From NCBI GenBank assembly GCA_963169595.1, contig CAUJFM010000094.1:1-12772 (forward strand): 12,772 nt of DNA, in the 5' to 3' direction. The position numbers and the translations under genes are program-made. This stretch comes from Bacteroidota bacterium. Its GTDB lineage: Bacteria > Bacteroidota > Bacteroidia > Flavobacteriales_F > PHOS-HE28. The notes below the pieces were generated by a model that worked only from the letters and a program-made list of their open reading frames with translations, searched no databases and had not been told where the DNA came from. Positions 1 through 7,263 of this stretch are shown here, piece after piece; the first letter of the stretch is position 1; each line of letters begins with the position of its first letter.

Positions 1-2155
1 GGTCGAACAGGCCGGTGTAGGTGGCCGGATTGCTGCGCGGGGTGCGGCCGATGGGGCTCTGGTCCACCTCGATCACCTTGTCGATGTGCTCCAATCCCTT
101 GATGGCCGTGTAGGCCAGGGGCTGTGCATCGCTGCGGTAGAAATGCTTGCTGAGGATCGGGTACAGCGTGTCGCCGATGAGCGTGCTCTTGCCGCTTCCG
201 CTCACACCGGTCACACAGATGAACTTGCCGAGCGGGAAGTCGATATCAACGTCCTTCAGGTTGTTGCCGCGGGCCCCGGTGAGCACCAGCCGGTGACCGT
301 TGCCGGGCCGCCGTTGCTTGGGAACCTCGATGCGCAGGTCGCCGCGCAGGTAGCGTGCGGTGGTGCTCTCGCCCAGCGCCAGGTCGTGCGGATGTCCCTG
401 GGCCACGATGCGCCCGCCATGCTCGCCGGCCCCCGGACCGATGTCGATGAGGTGGTCGGCGCTCATCATCATCTCCTTGTCGTGCTCCACCACCAGCACG
501 GAGTTGCCACCGTCGCGCAGGTTGCGCAGGCTGTTGATCAGCCGCTGGTCATCGCGCTGGTGCAGGCCGATGCTGGGCTCGTCCAGGATGTAGAGCACAC
601 CGGTGAGCTGACTGCCGATCTGGGTGGCCAGGCGGATGCGTTGGGCCTCGCCTCCGCTCAAGGTGCGCGCGCTGCGGTCCAGGGTGAGGTATTCCAGCCC
701 CACGTCCAGGAGGAATCCACTGCGGGCGGTCACCTCCTTGATCACCTCCTTGGCGATGAGGGCCTTCTTCTCCTCCAGCCGGTCCCCGAGGTCCTGCATC
801 AAGGTGTGGAGGTCCTTGATGGACAGCGTGGCCAGCTCGTGGATGTTGCGGCCGTCGATGCGGAAGTGCAGGGCGGTGTGCTTCAGCCGTGCGCCATGAC
901 ATTCCGGACAGGCCACCATGTGCGTGAAGCTAGCGGCCCACTTCTGCATGGCCTTGGTGCCTTCGCGCGCCTGTTCCAGGATGAAGGGGATGATGCCTTC
1001 GAACTGCACAGTGCGGTCGCTCAGTCCCACGCTGCTGCTCACGCGCAGCGGTTCGTCGAGGCCGTTCAGCAGCGCGGCGATCACCGCATCGTCCATGTCC
1101 TCCACAGGGGTGTCCAGGTCGTGCCCGAACTGCTGCAGCACGGCTTCCAGCTGCTTGAAGATCCAGGTGTTCTTGGCCGCGCCCAGGGCCACGATGGCCC
1201 CGCGCCGGATGCTCTTGCGCCGGTCCGGTACGATCTTGTCCAGGTCCACGTCGGTCACCTGGCCCAACCCGCTGCATTTCGGGCAGGCGCCGTAGGGACT
1301 GTTGAAGCTGAAGAGGTTCGGTTCGGGTTCCTCGTAGGCGATGCCGCTCGTGGGGCACATCAGGTGGCGGCTCAGGAAGCGGGGGTGCCCACCTTTGGGG
1401 CCGGTCACCATCAGGCTGCCCTTGCCGTACTTCAGCGCGGTGGCGATGGTCTCGCTCAAGCGCTTGGCACCTTGTGTGGAGACCTTGATGCGGTCCACCA
1501 CCAGTTCGATGTCGTGCACCTTGTAGCGGTCCAGCCGTGGACGCGCGGTGAGGTCCACCACTTCGCCATCCACCCGTGCCCGCAGGAAGCCCTGGCGCAG
1601 CAGCTGCTCGAACAGCTCGCGGTAGTGGCCCTTGCGGCCGCGCACCAAGGGGGCCAGCACCAGCACCTCCTGGCCGTCGTAGTGCTCCAGGATCAGGTCC
1701 TGCACCTGCCGGTCGGTGTAGCGCACCATGGGCTCGCCGGTCACGTAGGAGTAGGCGTCGGCCACCCGGGCATAGAGCAGGCGCAACAGGTCGTAGATCT
1801 CGGTGATCGTACCCACCGTGCTGCGCGGGTTGCGGCTGATGGTCTTCTGCTCGATGGCGATCACCGGACTGAGCCCGGTGATCAGGTCAACGTCAGGACG
1901 CTCGATCCCGCCCAGGAACTGGCGGGCATAGGCGTTGAAGGTCTCGATGTAGCGCCGCTGTCCCTCGGCGTGGATGGTGTCGAAGGCCAGGCTGCTCTTC
2001 CCGCTTCCGCTCAGGCCGGTGATCACCACCAGCTTGTCGCGGGGTATCCGCACGTCAAGGTCCTTCAGGTTGTGCACCCGCGCACCCAGCACCTCGATGT
2101 GGTCGTCGGCAGGCGAGGGCGGCGTTTGGTCGATGGGCGGAACGGCGGTCTTCAC
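1..2155 (-). CDS. uvrA: UvrABC excinuclease subunit A (partial, C-terminus cut by window edge)
   Basis: UvrA is the damage-sensing ATPase of nucleotide excision repair; as a dimer it loads UvrB onto distorted DNA in the cytoplasm. Translating the minus strand gives 718 residues before the left edge. The family is usually about 940 long, so the last ~220 residues (second zinc module, second ABC signature) lie outside. Visible motifs are the first Walker A GLSGSGKS (residues 47-54), the FSFNSPYGACPKC zinc-insertion region (about 267-294), the UvrA-specific CPECHGARL segment, the ABC signature LSGGEAQR (499-506), Walker B ILDEPSIGLH (D525, E526) and the second Walker A GVSGSGKS (650-657). The start is taken as GTG at 2155: an in-frame TGA lies at 2198-2200 and no ATG occurs before the conserved IEVLGARVHNLK segment (from residue 20). 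This gives an N-terminal extension of about 15-20 residues. The first zinc module reads CPTSG where CPxCG is common, so one ligand is replaced by Ser270. The gene starts 17 bases after the lytic transglycosylase stop. Confidence 0.97.
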   Translation of the reverse strand, partial: MKTAVPPIDQTPPSPADDHIEVLGARVHNLKDLDVRIPRDKLVVITGLSGSGKSSLAFDTIHAEGQRRYIETFNAYARQFLGGIERPDVDLITGLSPVIAIEQKTISRNPRSTVGTITEIYDLLRLLYARVADAYSYVTGEPMVRYTDRQVQDLILEHYDGQEVLVLAPLVRGRKGHYRELFEQLLRQGFLRARVDGEVVDLTARPRLDRYKVHDIELVVDRIKVSTQGAKRLSETIATALKYGKGSLMVTGPKGGHPRFLSRHLMCPTSGIAYEEPEPNLFSFNSPYGACPKCSGLGQVTDVDLDKIVPDRRKSIRRGAIVALGAAKNTWIFKQLEAVLQQFGHDLDTPVEDMDDAVIAALLNGLDEPLRVSSSVGLSDRTVQFEGIIPFILEQAREGTKAMQKWAASFTHMVACPECHGARLKHTALHFRIDGRNIHELATLSIKDLHTLMQDLGDRLEEKKALIAKEVIKEVTARSGFLLDVGLEYLTLDRSARTLSGGEAQRIRLATQIGSQLTGVLYILDEPSIGLHQRDDQRLINSLRNLRDGGNSVLVVEHDKEMMMSADHLIDIGPGAGEHGGRIVAQGHPHDLALGESTTARYLRGDLRIEVPKQRRPGNGHRLVLTGARGNNLKDVDIDFPLGKFICVTGVSGSGKSTLIGDTLYPILSKHFYRSDAQPLAYTAIKGLEHIDKVIEVDQSPIGRTPRSNPATYTGLFD

Positions 2156-2172
2156 GATCGGTGGGCGCGTGG

Positions 2173-3144
2173 TCAGTTCTCCGGGAGCCCTGCGCTGTCA
2201 AAGCCCTCACCGGGCAGCAGGATGGTGTAGGTCCGGCCCTCCCGGTTGGTGAGCTTCACGTCGCGAAGCCAGGGGTTCAGGAGCTTCAGGGTGCGGTAGT
2301 TGGTGTTGTGCCGGATGGCGAAATCGGCCAGGTCCTCGATGGGGCCGCTCACCTCCACGGAGCGGGTCACATACGGCGGATACAGGTCCTTGGCCCGCAG
2401 GTGGAAGCCGTACCGCTCGGGGTCGCGGATGATCTCCTTCATGGCCAGGATGCGGAACACGTAGCGCGAGGTCTCCTCGGGCAGCTGCAGCTCGAAGTAG
2501 TTCTGCTGCTTCTGCCGCGTCAGTTGCTTGTCCACACCGGCCTGCCCCAGGTTGTAGGCCGCAGCGGCCAATGCCCAGCTGCCATGGCGCCGATAGGCTT
2601 CCTTCAGGTAGCGGCAGGCTGCTTCGGTGGCCCGTTCCACGTGGTAGCGCTCATCCACCTCGTTGTTCACCTCCAGGCCGTGGCTGATGGCCGTTTCCTT
2701 CAGGAACTGCCAGTAGCCGGTGGCGCCGGCGGGGGAGACCACGTTCATAAGACCGCTCTCCACCACCGCCAGGTACTTCATGTCCTCGGGCACGCCTTCG
2801 CGCCGCAGCACCTCCTCGATCAGGGGGAACCAGCGGGCCGTGCGCTTGTGGGCCAGCAGGGTGTTGCTCTGCCAGTAAGTGTTCACCAGCAGCTCCCGGT
2901 CCAGGCGTTCACGCACATCCAGGCGTTCCATGGGCACCTGTTCCCCGCAGAAGCTCAGCTCGTTGGGCAGGGTGAGGGAGAAGACCTTGTAGTTGTCGTT
3001 GAACACGCGCTGGTGCTCCACATCGCTCTCCGCGCTGGAGGTGGAGAAGGAGAACAGTTCAATGCCGATCGCTCCTGTCACCAGGATGGCGGACCAAAGC
3101 ATTACCTGCCAGGGCCTGACGATCCGTCGTGTTCCGGTGCTCAT
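2173..3144 (-). CDS. Membrane-anchored MltD-like lytic transglycosylase
   Basis: Predicted peptidoglycan lytic transglycosylase, cleaving the MurNAc-GlcNAc bond with formation of 1,6-anhydroMurNAc in the periplasm. With the start at 3144 it has 323 residues. A basic N-terminus is followed by one hydrophobic segment (about 12-30), read as a signal anchor; no lipobox Cys follows it. The SLT domain covers about 105-240, with AVVESGLM (catalytic Glu129), GATGYWQF (140-147) and AAYNLG (195-200), the usual spacing for the MltD/Slt70 fold. Residues about 268-311 (DLADFAIRHNTNY..LKLLNPWL..YTILLP) resemble a single degenerate LysM peptidoglycan-binding module. The frame stays open upstream to an ATG at 3243, but ATG 3144 is preferred: it overlaps the preceding stop as ATGA and places the signal anchor at the N-terminus, whereas the extra 33 residues would be a basic, unconserved-looking extension overlapping the neighbour by about 100 bases. 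Its place in the polysaccharide operon suggests a role in making room in the wall for the export machine; that role is inferred. Confidence 0.9.
   Translation of the reverse strand: MSTGTRRIVRPWQVMLWSAILVTGAIGIELFSFSTSSAESDVEHQRVFNDNYKVFSLTLPNELSFCGEQVPMERLDVRERLDRELLVNTYWQSNTLLAHKRTARWFPLIEEVLRREGVPEDMKYLAVVESGLMNVVSPAGATGYWQFLKETAISHGLEVNNEVDERYHVERATEAACRYLKEAYRRHGSWALAAAAYNLGQAGVDKQLTRQKQQNYFELQLPEETSRYVFRILAMKEIIRDPERYGFHLRAKDLYPPYVTRSVEVSGPIEDLADFAIRHNTNYRTLKLLNPWLRDVKLTNREGRTYTILLPGEGFDSAGLPEN
3141..3144 (-). other. ATGA stop/start overlap, WecA-like gene to lytic transglycosylase
   Basis: On the coding strand the four bases are ATGA. The ATG starts the lytic transglycosylase and the TGA ends the sugar-phosphate transferase. 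Such overlaps usually mark translational coupling by re-initiating ribosomes, so the two proteins are probably made in linked amounts. It also decides the transglycosylase start. Confidence 0.8.
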
Positions 3145-4226
3145 GGTCTCGTTGGTGGACGGGTACGGCGGGTGAGCGCGAAGAGCGTGCCGAACACGAC
3201 CAATGCGTATCCAACGTAAAGCGCGGTGTGGATGTTCTGCCACACCGGGATGAAGCGGAACATCACGAAGGCGAGGAAGTTGTTGAGCAGCGCGATGCCG
3301 ATGAAGGTAAGGGCCACCTGGGCATCACTAAGACCTGCGTAGCTCAGGTGGTGCGTGGTGTGATCCCGCCCGCCCACGAAGGGCGAACTGCCACGGGCGA
3401 TGCGGTTGATGGAGACCACGGAGGTGTCCACGATGGGCAGCAGGAAGACCACCACGGGGGCCAGCACCTGGCGCTCGGGTTCCCAGGCGCCCAGCGGGGA
3501 GGGGGTGTTCCAGAAGAAGCGGATGCCCACATAGGCCAGGAACACGCCCAGGAACTGGCTGCCCGTGTCGCCCATGAACATGCGCGAGGGGTTCCAGTTG
3601 AAGAACAGGAATCCGCACAGCGCGGCCGTGGTACCCACCATCAGCAGCAGGGAGGCGGGGTCCAGCGGGCCGGTCACCAGCATGGCCATGCCGCCGGCCG
3701 CCAGAATGCCGATGGCCACCGAGGTGGTGATGCCGTCCATGTTGTCCAGCATGTTGATGGAGTTCATCATGCCCACCACCCAGAAGACCGTGAGCGCGAT
3801 GTTGGCCCATTGCGCCTCGAAGAGGTCGATGTACGTGCCCGACACCACGAGGATGCCCCCGCAGGCCAGCTGGACCAGGAATTTGAGCAGCGGACGCGTG
3901 TTGTAGGCATCGTCCGCCAGGCCCATGAGGAAGCCGAGGGATGTGGCGGCCAGCAAGCCGAGCAGTTCGGGCCTGAGCACCTCCCTGGCCTCGCCGGGAA
4001 AGATCACCCCATGGAGGGTGAAGCTGACCAGGAAGAGGATGAAGAAGCCGATGCCCCCAAAGGCCGGTTTGGCCGCGCTGCTCCAGCGCACCAGCATCTG
4101 CTCGCGCTCGCGGATGCCCAGGTTGCGGGCAAAACGCATGAACACCGAGAAGATCAGCAGGCTGAAGACCAGCGAAGCGAAGAACAGGCCGCTGTAGATC
4201 AGGAACAACTGGGTGCCGGTATACAT
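3141..4226 (-). CDS. MraY/WecA-family undecaprenyl-phosphate sugar-1-phosphate transferase
   Basis: Polytopic inner-membrane enzyme of the polyprenyl-phosphate N-acetylhexosamine-1-phosphate transferase family. It transfers a sugar-1-phosphate from a UDP-sugar to undecaprenyl phosphate to start a lipid-linked glycan. The 361-residue length is normal and hydrophobic helices fill most of the sequence. Family motifs are in order: the Mg-binding acidic pair DDAYNTRPLLKF (Asp105, Asp106), NMLDNMDGI (158-165, matching the NxxNxxDG loop), FNWNPSRMFMGDTGS (209-223), PIVDT (Asp267) and the cytoplasmic GGRDHTTHHL loop (285-294), the counterpart of the His-rich loop of WecA/WbpL. The histidine loop favours the WecA/TagO/WbpL branch over MraY, as does the location outside a cell-wall (mur) cluster. 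The sugar cannot be read from sequence; GlcNAc, FucNAc or QuiNAc derivatives are typical. It starts 9 bases after the rfbC stop and overlaps the next gene by 4 bases. Confidence 0.93.
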   Translation of the reverse strand: MYTGTQLFLIYSGLFFASLVFSLLIFSVFMRFARNLGIREREQMLVRWSSAAKPAFGGIGFFILFLVSFTLHGVIFPGEAREVLRPELLGLLAATSLGFLMGLADDAYNTRPLLKFLVQLACGGILVVSGTYIDLFEAQWANIALTVFWVVGMMNSINMLDNMDGITTSVAIGILAAGGMAMLVTGPLDPASLLLMVGTTAALCGFLFFNWNPSRMFMGDTGSQFLGVFLAYVGIRFFWNTPSPLGAWEPERQVLAPVVVFLLPIVDTSVVSINRIARGSSPFVGGRDHTTHHLSYAGLSDAQVALTFIGIALLNNFLAFVMFRFIPVWQNIHTALYVGYALVVFGTLFALTRRTRPPTRP

Positions 4227-4235
4227 GGCCGTGGA

Positions 4236-4790
4236 TCAGGGTTGGGCCATGGCCTGGTGTTCGCGCAGGGTGTGCCCCACGGCATCCTTGGGGCTCACCC
4301 GCGGAGTGTGTGTCCCCCAATCGATCCCCAGCTCGGCATCGTCCCAGCGCAAGGTGCGCTCGGCCGCGGGGTGGTAATAGGCGGTGCACTTGTACAGGAA
4401 GAGCGTGTCATCCTCCTGGGCCAGGAAACCGTGGGCGAAACCGGGCGGTATCCACAGCATGTTGCGCCGCTCGGCGGTGAGTTGTACGCTCACATGGCGG
4501 CCATACGTGGGGCTATTCGGGCGCAGGTCCACGCAGACGTCCAGCACTGCACCCCGGCCCACATGCACCAGCTTGCCTTGGGCATGCGGCGCCACCTGGT
4601 AGTGCAGGCCGCGCAGCACGCCGGCCCCCGAGACGCTCTCGTTGTCCTGCACGAACGGCAGGTCCACCCCGGTGGCCGTCCGGAACGCCCGTTCATTGAA
4701 CGATTCCAGGAAGAACCCCCGGTCATCCGCAAAAATGCGCGGCTGCAGGATCAGCAGTCCTTCGAGCGCGGTGCGTGTCACCTCCATCAT
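4236..4790 (-). CDS. rfbC: dTDP-4-dehydrorhamnose 3,5-epimerase
   Basis: Cytoplasmic cupin-fold enzyme that epimerises C3 and C5 of dTDP-4-keto-6-deoxyglucose, the third step to dTDP-L-rhamnose. The 184-residue length matches the family. Visible are the N-terminal FADDRGFFLESFNERAF segment, the catalytic base in LRGLHYQ (His63), the phosphate-binding QGKLVHV (Lys73), the SV.L....MLWIPPGFAHGF cupin strand pair, the catalytic-Tyr region CTAYYHP (137-141) and a C-terminal SPKDA. All key residues are present, so a true RmlC is more likely than a 3-epimerase-only relative, though the product could be another 6-deoxy sugar. Two adjacent ATG codons (4790 and 4787) are possible starts. The first overlaps the kinase stop as ATGA; the second would shorten the protein by one residue. 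The rfbA, rfbB and rfbD partners are not in the window. Confidence 0.95.
   Translation of the reverse strand: MMEVTRTALEGLLILQPRIFADDRGFFLESFNERAFRTATGVDLPFVQDNESVSGAGVLRGLHYQVAPHAQGKLVHVGRGAVLDVCVDLRPNSPTYGRHVSVQLTAERRNMLWIPPGFAHGFLAQEDDTLFLYKCTAYYHPAAERTLRWDDAELGIDWGTHTPRVSPKDAVGHTLREHQAMAQP
4787..4790 (-). other. ATGA stop/start overlap, tyrosine autokinase to rfbC
   Basis: The coding strand reads ATGATGG here. The first ATG starts rfbC and the embedded TGA ends the kinase, with a second in-frame ATG directly after. This is a second coupled junction in the same operon and supports co-translation of the export regulator and the sugar epimerase. Confidence 0.75.
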
Positions 4791-7249
4791 GATCGTCCCA
4801 ACAACCAGCTGAAAAGGCCGGACTTTTTCGGTTTGCGCGGACCGCGTTCCTCGTAATACCCACCGCCGTACATCTGGCCGTAGCCATAGCCGTAGCCATA
4901 ACCGTAGCCGTAGTTGTACCCGTACTTGTTCCGGTCGATGTCCACACCGTTCAGGATGGCGGAGAGGCGGGTGATGTTGTTCTCGTTGATCAATCGGTCC
5001 ACGTTCTGCACGAACTGCTTCTTGCTGTAGTCCGAGCGGAAGATGTAGATCGGGTAATCGGCCCGCTGGATCATGGGGATGCCATCGGTCACCAGGCCCA
5101 CCGGTGGGTTGTCGATGAGCACCACATCATACCGCCTCCGCAATTCCTCCAGCAGGGAGGTCATCCGATCGCTGATGATGAGCTCCGAGGGGTTCGGCGG
5201 GATGGGGCCTGCGGTGATGAAGTCCAGACCTTCCAGCGAACTGTGCTGGATGCAATTGTCCAGGGTGTCCTTGTCGATCAGCAGGGTGCTCATGCCCCGG
5301 ACGTTCTCCACGTTGAAGCCCAGGTGGATCTTGGGCTTGCGCATGTCCAGGTCGAGGATGATGACGCGCTTGCCGCTGTAGGAGATGATCCCCGCCAGGT
5401 TGATGGCCACGAAGGTCTTGCCCTCACCGGAGATGGTGCTGGTGATGGCGATGGTCTTCGCGCCGGGGGTATTGTCCACGAACTGCAGGTTCGTCCGGAT
5501 GCTCCGGAAGGCCTCGGCGATGAGGCTCTTGGGGTTCTTGTCGATCAGGAGCTGGGAGATGGGGATCTCCTTCTTGTACTTGGGCACCATGCCCAGCACG
5601 GCGATGCTGGCGTTCGACAGCTTGGAGATGTCGTTCAGCGAGGTGATGTTGTCGTGCAGGATGTAGCGCACCAGCACCAGGAAGAGCGACAGGATGAGGC
5701 CGGCCAGCAGATAGGTGGTGATGATGACGTTGCGCTGCGGGGAGACCGGTGCGCCCGGCAGGCCGGCGTTCTCCAGGATCCGGTTCTCCGAGACGAAGCC
5801 CGCCTTGCTGATCCGGTGCTCGATCTCCTTCTCCAGCAGCTGGGTGTAGTACTTCTCGTTGATGCTGAACACGCGGGCGATGCGGGCATACTGCAGTTCC
5901 TGCTCGGGCAGGGAGAGGAAGCGCCCTTCGAACTCGTCCATGTGGTCCTGCAGTTCCTTCAGGCGGTCCTCGGCCCGCAGCCGCAGGTGCTCGATGCTCT
6001 GCAGCAGCATCTGCTTCTGCACCCCGATCTGGTACTCCAGCGCCTTGATGCCCTCGTTCTTCGGGGTGGCCTCCGTGGCCATCTCATCGCGTTGCCGGAG
6101 CAGGTCCTCCATGGTCCTGATCATGCCCGAGAGCACGTTCTCGTGCACAGTTCCCACCAGCAGGGGCATCAGGTCGTAGGCGTTGATCTCCGGAAGCGGC
6201 CTGTCCGTGGCCCTGCCGATCTCCTTCAGCAGGTGGATGTCCATGGCCAGCTTCACCGATTCGTCCTCGAACTCCTTGCTGCGCTCCAGGTAGATCGGGG
6301 TCAGCTGTTCCAGGTCGGCCACCCGGTTCTCCATCTTGAAGGCCTGCAGACGCAGTTCCGATTCGCGCAATTGCTCGAACACCGTGTCCTTCTGGGAACG
6401 GATGAACCGGATGATGCTCTCGGCGCTCTCGCTGCGGCGGGCCACATCGTAATCGATGAACATCTCGGCCATGGACTGGGCCAGGTCGCGGGAAAGGAGT
6501 GCGTTCTCATCCCGGCAGTTGATCACCACGGTCTTGGCGTTCACCTCTGCGATCATCACCGAGATGTTGCCGGCAAAGCGCCCCAACAGGGCGGCCTTCG
6601 AGTTGATCCTCAGGTAGAGGGCGCCGCGCAGATCGGGGTCCACCACCAGGTCGGGATCGCTCAGCTCGATCAGCCCGCTGAAGTGCGGGGTGCGCACCAC
6701 CTGTCCGCGCTGCAGCTCCACCTCGAAGGGCTTGCCTGCCACGGTGTAGCTCAACTTGAGCTTCTTGGGGATGGTGAGGTCGATGAAGATGGGCACATCA
6801 CGAATGGCCTCGTCCAGCACCGATAGTTCATTGAGCTGGAAGAAGGAGCGGCCGTAGAGGTCCTCGGTGAGGATCTGTCCCCGGTTGAAGTAGCTCACCT
6901 CCAGGGGCATGCGGTCCAGGGCCATGGCGATGAAGAACTTCGAGCGCATCAGCTCCACATCGGCCTGCAGGTTGTTGTCCTCGGAGAAGGCCGTCATGCT
7001 GAGCACATCGCGCGCCGTGTTGCTCTCCCGCAGCTGGATGGTGGAGCGCGACTCGTAGATCGGAGCGGTGTAGCGCAGGTAGATGAAGGCCGAGGCCAGC
7101 GCGGTGAGGATGCACAGCAGGATCCAGAAGCTGCTGCGCTTCACGATGTAGATGAACAGCCCGAGCTCGAACTCGTTGCTGAAGTTCGTGATGCGCTCCT
7201 TGTAGCTCTCGAAATTGAGATTCCGCTGGCTGATGTCCTCTCCGATCAT
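4787..7249 (-). CDS. Wzc-like polysaccharide co-polymerase fused to BY-type tyrosine autokinase
   Basis: Inner-membrane regulator of polysaccharide chain length and export. Cycles of tyrosine autophosphorylation are thought to control assembly of its oligomer with the outer-membrane channel. The 820 residues hold a first membrane helix (about 41-58), a long periplasmic Wzz-type region with heptad-like, charge-rich coiled coil (about 275-480), a conserved Pro-rich stretch (GLPGAPVSPQ, 496-505), a second helix (about 508-530) and a cytoplasmic CpsD/CapB-type kinase domain. Kinase motifs are EAFRSIRTNLQF (579-590), Walker A STISGEGKT (604-612, Lys611), Walker A' ILDLDMRK (630-637), PPNPSEL (684-690) and Walker B VVLIDNPP (709-716). 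The C-terminus carries 11 tyrosines between 776 and 799 in a Gly-Tyr repeat, the expected autophosphorylation cluster, followed by a basic end. The fused form is typical of Gram-negative Wzc. The gene starts 14 bases after the Wza-like stop. No cognate low-molecular-weight phosphatase is visible. Confidence 0.96.
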   Translation of the reverse strand: MIGEDISQRNLNFESYKERITNFSNEFELGLFIYIVKRSSFWILLCILTALASAFIYLRYTAPIYESRSTIQLRESNTARDVLSMTAFSEDNNLQADVELMRSKFFIAMALDRMPLEVSYFNRGQILTEDLYGRSFFQLNELSVLDEAIRDVPIFIDLTIPKKLKLSYTVAGKPFEVELQRGQVVRTPHFSGLIELSDPDLVVDPDLRGALYLRINSKAALLGRFAGNISVMIAEVNAKTVVINCRDENALLSRDLAQSMAEMFIDYDVARRSESAESIIRFIRSQKDTVFEQLRESELRLQAFKMENRVADLEQLTPIYLERSKEFEDESVKLAMDIHLLKEIGRATDRPLPEINAYDLMPLLVGTVHENVLSGMIRTMEDLLRQRDEMATEATPKNEGIKALEYQIGVQKQMLLQSIEHLRLRAEDRLKELQDHMDEFEGRFLSLPEQELQYARIARVFSINEKYYTQLLEKEIEHRISKAGFVSENRILENAGLPGAPVSPQRNVIITTYLLAGLILSLFLVLVRYILHDNITSLNDISKLSNASIAVLGMVPKYKKEIPISQLLIDKNPKSLIAEAFRSIRTNLQFVDNTPGAKTIAITSTISGEGKTFVAINLAGIISYSGKRVIILDLDMRKPKIHLGFNVENVRGMSTLLIDKDTLDNCIQHSSLEGLDFITAGPIPPNPSELIISDRMTSLLEELRRRYDVVLIDNPPVGLVTDGIPMIQRADYPIYIFRSDYSKKQFVQNVDRLINENNITRLSAILNGVDIDRNKYGYNYGYGYGYGYGYGQMYGGGYYEERGPRKPKKSGLFSWLLGRS
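4877..4924 (-). repeat. Hexanucleotide repeat encoding the Tyr-Gly tail of the autokinase
   Basis: The coding strand is a run of TAC/TAT plus GGC/GGT codons encoding Tyr-Gly pairs, beginning with YGYNYG at residue 776. Six consecutive 6-base units (4877-4912) vary only at synonymous third positions. The last four units form two exact copies of the 12-mer TATGGCTACGGC (4889-4900 and 4877-4888). Such a tract can expand or shrink in whole units without a frameshift, changing the number of phosphorylatable tyrosines. The synonymous variation suggests that the protein sequence is maintained. Confidence 0.85.
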
Positions 7250-7263
7250 GGCTGGAAGGGGGC

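Noticed and set aside
86..2230. 714-codon open frame on the plus strand, opposite uvrA
   Set aside because: It is the antisense of a clear UvrA reading frame; its translation is rich in Gln, Val, His and Ala with no domain motif. Long antisense frames are expected in GC-rich coding DNA.
3328..4389. 353-codon minus-strand frame overlapping the WecA-like gene and rfbC
   Set aside because: It is an out-of-frame shadow rich in Gly, His, Pro and Arg; the overlapping frames carry all the family motifs.
3129..4856. 575-codon plus-strand open frame
   Set aside because: It lies opposite the WecA-like, rfbC and kinase genes and has a His/Gln/Glu-rich composition typical of antisense translation, with no recognisable fold.
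5243..6826. 527-codon plus-strand open frame
   Set aside because: It mirrors the tyrosine autokinase gene and has no independent motif or start signal.
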